Below are positions 1-6,292 of a stretch of 10,309 nucleotides of DNA, in pieces. Numbering within the stretch: the stretch's first letter is position 1; each line of letters opens with the position of its first letter. The DNA comes from JALHVH01 sp964544265 (GTDB lineage: Bacteria; Acidobacteriota; Aminicenantia; Aminicenantales; Saccharicenantaceae). The notes under the pieces are model-generated. The model searched no databases. It saw nothing but the letters and a program-made list of their open reading frames with translations, and had not been told where the DNA came from. The position numbers and the translations under genes were made by a program. Where the stretch lies: positions 1 to 10,309 of the forward strand of contig CAZJBD010000083.1 of the NCBI GenBank assembly GCA_964544265.1. Direction: 5' to 3'.

Positions 1-1678
1 CTTTCTTCCAAACCCTTTCAAGGCTGACGAACCCCTTATCGACGGCCAGCGGCACGGATGTTCCGTTAACTTTGAGAGTGGGACCGGGATTTGCGGTTCC
101 CCGGGCTCCCGCCTTTCCCGCTTCTGGTTCATACTGATACAGAGTTCCGTCGATCGGCCGGCCAAGCGCCCAACCGGGTATCCGGACTGAAACGGCGAAT
201 TTGGATTCTTTTTCCGGCTCCACGATGATCCTGACCTTCCCTTCCCACGGATAGCGCGTTTCCTGGCGCAAGGTCACCGGACAAGTCCCGAGGTCAGCCT
301 TCGCCGTGCTTCCGACGAACAGGTTGACGTAAATGGTATCGCCTTTCGTCGCATAAATATATCCCGGAAAAGACGGGATGAAGCGTGCGATATTCCCCGG
401 ACAGCAGGCCGTTTCGAACCAGGGAGCCCGGGTCTTCAGGCCTTGGTTGAACTCGAACTTGGCATCCGCCTGGAGGGGATTGGCATAGAAAAAGGCCTTC
501 CCGTCGAGGGATACGCCGGAGATCAGGCCGTTGTAGATCGTCCGTTCCATGACGTCGAGATATTTCCCGTCGCCATGGAGGAGGAACATTCTCAAGTTCC
601 AGAAGGCGCCGCCGATGGAGGCGCAGGTTTCATTGTAGGCCGTAAGGTTGGGAAGCTCGTAATCGACGCCGAAGGATTCGCGTTCGTGCCGCGCCCCGAT
701 GCCGCCGGTTATGGACATCTTCTTCCCAACGACATTATCCCAAAAACGGTCCGCGGCCCTTATGTATTCTTCGCTACCTGTCAAGGCCGCGATATCGGCC
801 ATGCCGGAATACATATAGACCGCCCGGACGGCATGCCCCACAGCTTCGGCCTGCTCGAAGATGGGCTTGTGGGCCTGGATCTGCTCGGCATCGTTGTAGA
901 TCGCGAACCTTGAACCCGGGGGATAGATCGTAAGCTTGACGTCGTGGCCTCGCTGATCCAGGAAGTATTTGGCCAAATCCAAATATTTTCGGTTTCCCGT
1001 GACCCTGAAGAGTTTGACCAGCCCCATCTCGATCACCTGGTGGCCGGGAAAACCATGCCTTTTATCCGGGCCGAAGACCGAGGCGACGAGATCGGCGTTC
1101 TTGAGGGCCACGTCGAAGAGCGTCCGCTTTTCCGTAGCCTGGAAATGGGCGACCGCCGCTTCGTAAAGATGACCGGCGTTGTAGAGCTCGTGGCTGACGT
1201 TCTCTTCCACCCACCTCTCGGCGCCAATTCCGGGCTGGGAGTGGGCCGGGTCCGCGGTCCGGGCCGTGAATAGGTATCCGTCCGGCTCCTGGGCCGCCGC
1301 GATCTTCACGATCAAAGAGTCCAGGTAGGCATCCAGCACTGCGTCCGGGTGGACGGCCAAGGAATAGGAAGCGCCCTCGATGGTTTTGTAGACGTCCGTA
1401 TCATTGTACCTTTCGCCCTTGTATTCTCCCTTCATCAGACCGCCGGCGATGGCGAAGTTGTCGATGCGGCCGGTCTCCTCGCATAGCTTGAAAATAAAAG
1501 GTATGGTGACCGCCCGGTTCGTTTCGATCCTCGGCGCCCAGAAATCATCCGTGACTTTGACCTGGGTGAAAGACACCGGCTTCAGCGGATAATCTTTTGC
1601 CCCGGCGTCCTGAGAACGGACTGCCGTCAGGGCCGTCATCAAAGAGAGCATCATCACCAGGACTATCTTGTTCTTCAA
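1..1678 (-). CDS. GH127 (DUF1680) beta-L-arabinofuranosidase-like glycoside hydrolase, 3' end cut by the window
   Basis: The frame is open from 1678 to base 1, giving 559 codons with no stop, so the C-terminus is missing. GH127 members are usually around 620-680 residues. An N-terminal signal peptide (basic start MKNK, then a hydrophobic stretch to about residue 21) predicts export. The family's zinc and cysteine-nucleophile signature is present. Glu350 and Cys352 lie in an ETCASIGG motif, and Cys425-Cys426 lie in ETACCPGN. Glu334, 16 residues before Glu350, matches the general acid/base of the characterised enzyme HypBA1 (Glu322, Glu338, Cys340, Cys417 and Cys418 there). GH127 enzymes remove beta-L-arabinofuranosyl residues; the exact linkage here is inferred. 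The start is TTG at 1678: an in-frame TGA lies two codons upstream, and GGAG sits 6 bases before the TTG. The gene follows the BNR gene by 55 bases on the same strand, and the nearby ara operon supports an arabinose-releasing role. Confidence 0.93.
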   Translation of the reverse strand, partial: MKNKIVLVMMLSLMTALTAVRSQDAGAKDYPLKPVSFTQVKVTDDFWAPRIETNRAVTIPFIFKLCEETGRIDNFAIAGGLMKGEYKGERYNDTDVYKTIEGASYSLAVHPDAVLDAYLDSLIVKIAAAQEPDGYLFTARTADPAHSQPGIGAERWVEENVSHELYNAGHLYEAAVAHFQATEKRTLFDVALKNADLVASVFGPDKRHGFPGHQVIEMGLVKLFRVTGNRKYLDLAKYFLDQRGHDVKLTIYPPGSRFAIYNDAEQIQAHKPIFEQAEAVGHAVRAVYMYSGMADIAALTGSEEYIRAADRFWDNVVGKKMSITGGIGARHERESFGVDYELPNLTAYNETCASIGGAFWNLRMFLLHGDGKYLDVMERTIYNGLISGVSLDGKAFFYANPLQADAKFEFNQGLKTRAPWFETACCPGNIARFIPSFPGYIYATKGDTIYVNLFVGSTAKADLGTCPVTLRQETRYPWEGKVRIIVEPEKESKFAVSVRIPGWALGRPIDGTLYQYEPEAGKAGARGTANPGPTLKVNGTSVPLAVDKGFVSLERVWKK

Positions 1679-1733
1679 TGATCACTCCATTCGTCCTGCT
1701 GCAATCTGCTGGTCTTGATATTTTGGCGGTCTA

Positions 1734-4244
1734 TTAGTTCTCTACTGCTCCCTTGATCGTCGCAGGATGAGGCCCGAAGGACCAGCCGGTCCGCTTCAGG
1801 ATGAGCGCCTTCTGAGTCCATTTCTTCCCATCCACCTCCAGCGTTACCACGTATTCGCCGGGCTCGACGAGCCGCCCGCGGTCAAACTCTTCCATCCAGG
1901 GCTCACGCTCGCCCTCCTCCTTGAGACGCATGTTCCAGAGGGCCGTGTTGAGGCCGGGCTCGGCCTTGCCCTCAATTTCTCCGACGACCTCGCCATACGG
2001 CGTGGCCACGGTGAGATTGACCTTGCCCTTGGGCTTGGCCTTCAGCCAGTAGTTGATGACGACCGCGTCAGGCTCATTGGGAGTCGAGAGATGGCTGTCN
2101 NNNNNNNNNNNNNNNNNNNNNNNNNNNNNNNNNNNNNNNNNNNNNNNNNNNNNNNNNNNNNNNNNNNNNNNNNNNNNNNNNNNNNNNNNNNNNNNNNNNA
2201 TGCGGGTCCAGGTCTCGCCGAAGTCAGCTGTCTTATAGATATGCGCCGTTTCCACGTCCTCTCTGAAGCCCGTCTTGGCCACGAAGGCCGTGCCCGCGTC
2301 GTAGGACGAGGCAAATACTCGGCTAACCCACATCCCCGCCGGGGCGCCGGCGGCCGCAAGCTTCACCGTCACATCGGTCCAGCTCACGCCGCCGTTTGTC
2401 GTCACCTGGACCTTTCCGTCGTCCGACCCGGCCCAAAGGATTCCGGGTTTTACGGGCGATTCCGCAAGCGTCGTGATCGTGCAGAAGAAGATGAAGCCCG
2501 CTCCGCCCTGCCGCTTCTTGTCGTTTGTCGTCAGGTCGGGGCTGATCTCGGCCCAGTGGTCGCCGCGGTCGAGAGACCGGAAGACGACCTGGGCCGCCGT
2601 GTAAACGGTCGCCGGATTGTGAGGCGAAAGGACGATGGGCGGCGTCCAATTGAAACGCGCGGCCTCAGCCTCCTTCTCGCGCTTTGGAGTGATGAACGTT
2701 TGGACGCCGAGCTTCTGGTCCAGCCGCCACATCGAGCCCATTTCCCGATTGTTATACAGCCAGCGGCTGTCGGTCGGGTCGATGCAGTTGTACATCCCGT
2801 CGCCTCCGCCGACCGTCACCCAGTCCGACAGGCTGACCTCTCCCGACCAGCCGTTCGTCGGGCCTTTCCAGGAGTCGTGGTCCTGCAGCCCGCCATAGAC
2901 GTTGTAGGGATCCTCCATGTCCACGCCGACGGCATAGAACTCGCCGAGCGGGATGTTATAGAAGTGATGGCAGGTCTTACCGCCGTCGTAGGAGATGTTC
3001 ACCCCTCCGTCGGAGCCGAAGATCAAGCGGTCCGGGTCCTCGGGATCGACCCACAGGGTTCTCCAGTCGCCGAAGGCCTTCTGAAAAAGGCCGTCCGACG
3101 GCCAGGAAATGCCATGCCAGGTCTTGCCGCCGTCGGCAGAGCTGGCCAGCGATTGGGCGGTGATGTAGAGCTTATCCGGATCGTGCTGGTCCACGCGGAG
3201 CTCGTTGAAGGAATAAGGGGCCTTGTCGAACGCCTCCTCCGTGCCCTCGGCGTTGACCTTGCGCCAGGTCTTGCCTCCGTCATCGGTCCGATAGACTTCG
3301 CCCCCGATAGTGCGCGGCTTCGCCTCGACACCCCGACGCTTGGCCCGTTCGATTTCCCGGGCCGTGGGCGGCCTCATGTTGGCGTTCTCGACGATGGCGT
3401 AGAGAATGTCCGGATTCTTTTGGAAGATGTCGAAGCCGATGCGGCCGATCTTGCCCACGGGCAGTCCGCCGCCGAGCTTGGCCCAGGCCTTGCCGCCGTC
3501 GGTTGTTTTGTAGATGCCGCTCTCCGGGCCGCCTGGCTCGTAATGCCAGGGGAAACGAGTCTTTTCATAGGACGCGGCGTAAAGGACCTCCGGGTCTTTC
3601 CGGACGAGGGCCAGGTCGACGACTCCGACCTTATCATTTATATAAAGGATTTTTTGCCAGGTCTTACCGCCATCCGTCGTCTTGAAGACGCCGCGCTCCT
3701 CGTTCGACGAGAACAGGTGTCCCATTGAAGCGACATAAACGATGTCGGGATTCGCGGGATGGACGAGGATTCTTGCGATATGGTGTGAATCACGGAGGCC
3801 CATGTTCGCCCAGGTCTTGCCCGCATCGGTGGACTTGTAGACGCCGTCGCCGTGGCTGGAGCTCCGGGCGCAGTAGGCTTCTCCCGTCCCGACCCAAACG
3901 ATGTCCGGGTTGGAAGGGGCCAGGGCCACGTCGCCTATGGAGAGCGCCTCCTGCCCGTCGAAGACCGGCTCGAAGGTCGTGCCGTTGTTTACGGTCTTCC
4001 AGACCCCTCCGTTCCGGGTTCCCACGTAGAACGTGAAGAGGTGAGCCCGGGCAGGAGTCTCGGGGACGGCAAACGAGGTCACCCATGACCCGGCCCGATA
4101 TGGCCCCAGGGGCCGGAACACGAAGTTTTTGAGCGGGTCGATATCCGAGCTGCCCTGGCCGTAGGACGCGAGACCGACCAAGGCGAGAGACAGGATAAAG
4201 GTCAATAAAACCGCAGTCCAATAGTGATCATAGCGAACTCTCAT
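1734..4244 (-). CDS. secreted BNR/Asp-box (VPS10/sortilin-like beta-propeller) repeat protein, interrupted by an assembly gap
   Basis: An N-terminal signal peptide (hydrophobic residues about 10-28) precedes a beta-propeller region with at least nine Asp-box motifs (S/T-x-D-x-G-x-T-W). They end near residues 145, 196, 254, 327, 376, 425, 564, 622 and 679. The box ending at 425 has Cys instead of Trp, and the one at 622 has Asn for Asp. After the gap, residues 717-836 look like an Ig/FlgD-type C-terminal domain (INYWLKAKPKGKVNLTV, then PGLNTALWNMRL and PGEYVVTLEVDGKKWTQ). This architecture is common in proteins labelled 'glycosyl hydrolase, BNR repeat' or 'VPS10-like', whose substrates are mostly unknown. 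I see no sialidase-type active site, so no enzymatic role is claimed. The 100-base N run falls at residues 682-715, so the nominal 836-residue length is not reliable. AGGAGG lies 4 bases before the ATG. The gene is probably first in an operon with the GH127 gene. Confidence 0.88.
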   Translation of the reverse strand: MRVRYDHYWTAVLLTFILSLALVGLASYGQGSSDIDPLKNFVFRPLGPYRAGSWVTSFAVPETPARAHLFTFYVGTRNGGVWKTVNNGTTFEPVFDGQEALSIGDVALAPSNPDIVWVGTGEAYCARSSSHGDGVYKSTDAGKTWANMGLRDSHHIARILVHPANPDIVYVASMGHLFSSNEERGVFKTTDGGKTWQKILYINDKVGVVDLALVRKDPEVLYAASYEKTRFPWHYEPGGPESGIYKTTDGGKAWAKLGGGLPVGKIGRIGFDIFQKNPDILYAIVENANMRPPTAREIERAKRRGVEAKPRTIGGEVYRTDDGGKTWRKVNAEGTEEAFDKAPYSFNELRVDQHDPDKLYITAQSLASSADGGKTWHGISWPSDGLFQKAFGDWRTLWVDPEDPDRLIFGSDGGVNISYDGGKTCHHFYNIPLGEFYAVGVDMEDPYNVYGGLQDHDSWKGPTNGWSGEVSLSDWVTVGGGDGMYNCIDPTDSRWLYNNREMGSMWRLDQKLGVQTFITPKREKEAEAARFNWTPPIVLSPHNPATVYTAAQVVFRSLDRGDHWAEISPDLTTNDKKRQGGAGFIFFCTITTLAESPVKPGILWAGSDDGKVQVTTNGGVSWTDVTVKLAAAGAPAGMWVSRVFASSYDAGTAFVAKTGFREDVETAHIYKTADFGETWTRXXXXXXXXXXXXXXXXXXXXXXXXXXXXXXXXXXDSHLSTPNEPDAVVINYWLKAKPKGKVNLTVATPYGEVVGEIEGKAEPGLNTALWNMRLKEEGEREPWMEEFDRGRLVEPGEYVVTLEVDGKKWTQKALILKRTGWSFGPHPATIKGAVEN
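2100..2199. other. assembly gap (100 Ns) inside the BNR-repeat gene
   Basis: There are exactly 100 consecutive Ns, the customary placeholder length for a scaffold gap of unknown size. On the minus strand the gap separates the ninth Asp-box (TADFGETW) from the C-terminal Ig-like domain. Related proteins carry a further propeller repeat and a linker here, so the real missing segment is probably longer than 100 bases. That last point is inference from remembered family architecture. Confidence 0.95.
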
Positions 4245-4318
4245 GGGCCCTCCTCTCCTGAAAAGTCTTTCATGGCTTGGCTGATATATTGTATATTATA
4301 GGAACGGAGAAAAAAATC
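4245..4318. promoter_or_regulatory. divergent promoter region between the BNR gene (-) and the VOC gene (+)
   Basis: This 74-base spacer separates two divergently transcribed genes and is markedly more AT-rich than its surroundings. On the minus strand a perfect TATAAT (plus-strand ATTATA, 4295-4300) is preceded 17 bases upstream by TTCATG (4318-4323), a weak -35 match. This would give a leader of about 44 bases for the BNR gene. On the plus strand TATATT (4292-4297) could be a -10 box, with a poor -35 (TTTCAT, 4268-4273, spacer 18). That would leave a very short leader before the GGAGA Shine-Dalgarno site at 4306-4310. The two -10 candidates overlap. Assignments rest on sequence match only. 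Confidence 0.45.
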
Positions 4319-4687
4319 ATGAAATTCAAATTCGCCCACAATAATTTTAATGTCCTTGACCTCGATAAAAGCCTGGCCTTCTACAAGAAAGCCTTGGGTC
4401 TTGAGGAGACCCGCCGAATCACGCCCAAAGACGGGACCTTCATCCTTGTGTTCCTGGGCGACGGCGAAACGCCGCACAGGCTGGAGCTGACCTGGCTCCG
4501 GGACCGCAAGGAGCCCTACGACCTCGGGGAGAACGAATTCCACCTGGCCTTCCAGGCCGACGACTTCCGAACGGCCCACGAGCTTCACGAGTCGATGGGC
4601 TGCATCGCTTACGAGAACCCGGGCATGGGAATCTATTTCATCACCGATCCGGACGGCTACTGGATCGAGATCGTGCCCAAGAGATAA
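4319..4687 (+). CDS. VOC-superfamily protein, glyoxalase I (lactoylglutathione lyase)-like
   Basis: This 122-residue protein has the two beta-alpha-beta-beta-beta modules of the vicinal oxygen chelate fold (AHNNFNVLDLDKSLAFYKKALGL near the start, HLAFQADD in the middle, DPDGYWIEIVPKR at the end). All four positions of the glyoxalase I metal site are present: His7, Glu56, His75 and Glu117, matching His5, Glu56, His74 and Glu122 of E. coli GloA. Glyoxalase I converts the methylglyoxal-glutathione hemithioacetal to S-lactoylglutathione. The intact metal site makes a metal-dependent VOC enzyme likely, but the thiol cofactor and substrate are not shown by the sequence, so no gene symbol is given. 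The start chosen is ATG 4319, with GGAGA 8 bases upstream. An in-frame TTG at 4277 would add 14 residues with no family similarity and would overlap the putative promoter. The protein is cytoplasmic (no signal peptide). It lies 37 bases upstream of the amidohydrolase, probably in the same transcript. Confidence 0.88.
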   Translation: MKFKFAHNNFNVLDLDKSLAFYKKALGLEETRRITPKDGTFILVFLGDGETPHRLELTWLRDRKEPYDLGENEFHLAFQADDFRTAHELHESMGCIAYENPGMGIYFITDPDGYWIEIVPKR

Positions 4688-4724
4688 CACCTCCATGAAG
4701 CGGGGAAAAAACGAGAGGTCACAA

Positions 4725-6152
4725 ATGCGTAAAGCCTTATTGTATCTTTCTTTGCTCTTTATCGTCTTGACCCTGGCCGCCCAGGCTCCCCAGGCCCTTT
4801 CGCCCGGAGTCAAATCCTTTGTCACGGTCGAAGATCCTGCGTTTGCTCTGACTCACGTCCGGGTTATCGACGGGACGGGCGCTCCGGCGCGCGAGGACCA
4901 AACGGTTGTCGTCTCGGCGGGGAAAATTCAAGCCATCGGCGACGCGGCCCAGACAACCATTCCGCCGGGAGCCAAAGTTCTGGAGCTCCGGGATTACACC
5001 GTCATCCCCGGACTGGTGGGCATGCACAATCACATCTTCTACCCGGCCGGTCCGGCGCATTACAACACGCTCGAATTCAGCGCGCCGCGCCTGTACCTGG
5101 CCTGCGGCGTCACGACCATCCGGACGACGGGCAGCCTCGAAACCTACGCCGAGCTCAACCTGAAGCAGGCCATCGAGCGGGGAAGGGTTCCCGGACCCAA
5201 GATGAACGTGACCAGCCCCTATTTCGAAGGCCGGGGGGCGTTCACCCTGCAGATGCACGAGCTCCGAGGTCCGGAAGAAGCGCGCAAGATGGTCCAATAC
5301 TGGGACGAGGCGGGTGTGGACGATTTCAAGGCCTACACGAATATCTCCCGGACCGAGCTCGCCGCGGTCATCGAAGAGGTCCACAAGCGGGGCAAGAAGA
5401 TCACGGGTCATCTCTGCTCGATCGGATTTCGCGAAGCGGCGGCCCTGGGGATCGACAATCTGGAGCACGGCCTGATCGTGGACACGGAATTCGCCCCCGG
5501 GAAAAAACCCGACCTCTGTCCCCCTTCCCGGGAAGCTCGGGAGTCCCTCCTGAAACTGGATGTCTCGGGCCCCGAGATTCAGGAAACCATCCGCGAGCTC
5601 GTCGCCCGCAAGGTTGCCGTCACATCGACTCTTTCGGTTTTCGAGACCGCCGTCGCCGGCCGCCCGCCCCTCCAAACGAGGGTTCTCGAGGCCATGGCCC
5701 CGGAAATCCGGATCGCCTACCTGACCCAGAGGGCCCGTGTCGGCGAGACCAAGGATTCGCCCATGCCCGCCGTCTTTAAAAAAGAGATGGAGTTCGAACG
5801 GGCCTTCGTTCAAGCCGGCGGATTGCTCATTGCCGGCCCTGACCCGACTGGCTACGGCGGCGCTCTCCCCGGATTCGGCGACCAGCGGCAGGTCGAGCTT
5901 TTGGTCGAGGCCGGTTTCACGCCTGTTGAAGCTATTCGTATCGCGACCCTGAACGGAGCCCTTTATCTCAACCGGGCCGATAAAATTGGAACGCTGGCGC
6001 CCGGCAAGCAGGCCGATATGGTTTTGATAAAGGGGAATCCGGCCAAGGATATCGCCGATATCGAGAAGGTCGAGATGGTCTTCAAGGACGGCGTCGGCTA
6101 CGACTCAGCCAAGCTCATCGAATCCGTCCGGGGCGCCGTAGGCATCCGCTGA
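4725..6152 (+). CDS. secreted metal-dependent amidohydrolase (imidazolonepropionase/prolidase-like subgroup)
   Basis: This 475-residue protein opens with a signal peptide (MRKALLYLSLLFIVLTLAAQ), so it is probably periplasmic or a surface enzyme. A small beta domain (HVRVIDGTGAP, then VVVSAGKIQAIGD, about residues 44-75) leads into the TIM-barrel with the amidohydrolase metal site. This includes His101-x-His103 in GMHNHIF, Lys202 in FKAYTN (likely the carboxylated bridging lysine), His229 in ITGHLCS, His248 in NLEHGL and Asp373 in AGPDPTG. The C-terminus has the usual ATLNGALYL and GTLAPGKQADMVLIKGNP motifs. The family hydrolyses amide or ester bonds (dipeptides, ring amides, other small compounds); the substrate cannot be assigned. 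The start is ATG 4725, with GAGAGG 6 bases upstream. The in-frame ATG at 4695 has no Shine-Dalgarno site and would put ten charged residues before the signal peptide. It follows the VOC gene closely. Confidence 0.92.
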   Translation: MRKALLYLSLLFIVLTLAAQAPQALSPGVKSFVTVEDPAFALTHVRVIDGTGAPAREDQTVVVSAGKIQAIGDAAQTTIPPGAKVLELRDYTVIPGLVGMHNHIFYPAGPAHYNTLEFSAPRLYLACGVTTIRTTGSLETYAELNLKQAIERGRVPGPKMNVTSPYFEGRGAFTLQMHELRGPEEARKMVQYWDEAGVDDFKAYTNISRTELAAVIEEVHKRGKKITGHLCSIGFREAAALGIDNLEHGLIVDTEFAPGKKPDLCPPSREARESLLKLDVSGPEIQETIRELVARKVAVTSTLSVFETAVAGRPPLQTRVLEAMAPEIRIAYLTQRARVGETKDSPMPAVFKKEMEFERAFVQAGGLLIAGPDPTGYGGALPGFGDQRQVELLVEAGFTPVEAIRIATLNGALYLNRADKIGTLAPGKQADMVLIKGNPAKDIADIEKVEMVFKDGVGYDSAKLIESVRGAVGIR

Positions 6153-6212
6153 TACTTGTTCGCCCTCATGCAGCGCTAAGAATTTTAAGCAAAAATGGAC
6201 ATGAAGGTCGGC

Positions 6213-6241
6213 TTGACTTTGACGGCCTCCCGGGCTATAAA
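6213..6241 (+). promoter_or_regulatory. sigma-70-like promoter upstream of the ara operon
   Basis: TTGACT (6213-6218) and TATAAA (6236-6241) are separated by the ideal 17 bases; each matches the consensus at five of six positions. An A-rich patch (6191-6195) lies upstream, close to where an UP element would sit. Transcription would start near 6248, giving a leader of about 45 bases before the GTG start of the kinase gene. The -10 box is bracketed by CCCG (6229-6232) and CGGG (6242-6245), a small inverted repeat that could form part of an operator. No regulator gene is in the window. The prediction is from motif match and position only. Confidence 0.6.
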
Positions 6242-6292
6242 CGGGCTGGATTTTTCTTTGCCCGCATCCAAAATGAAAGGGAATGTGACTCC

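Noticed and set aside
1679..1733. Possible terminator between the BNR and GH127 genes
   Set aside because: Only a short direct repeat (CTGCTG-caat-CTGCTG-like) is present, with no stable hairpin followed by a T-run; read-through is more likely.
1767..3728. A 653-codon open frame on the plus strand opposite the BNR gene
   Set aside because: It is an antisense shadow created by G/C-rich codon positions. It reads through the N gap, shows no domain, and the minus-strand frame has a signal peptide and nine Asp-boxes.
1734..4244. Sialidase activity for the BNR protein
   Set aside because: Asp-boxes are structural and occur in many non-sialidases. I do not see the FRIP motif or the arginine triad context expected for a sialidase.
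4737..5813. A 358-codon open frame on the minus strand opposite the amidohydrolase
   Set aside because: Shadow of the plus-strand gene, whose metal-binding motifs are intact.
6153..6212. Possible terminator after the amidohydrolase (GCTAAGAATTTTAAGC)
   Set aside because: The inverted repeat is imperfect and AT-only in its arms, with no T-run after it, so it is too weak to call.
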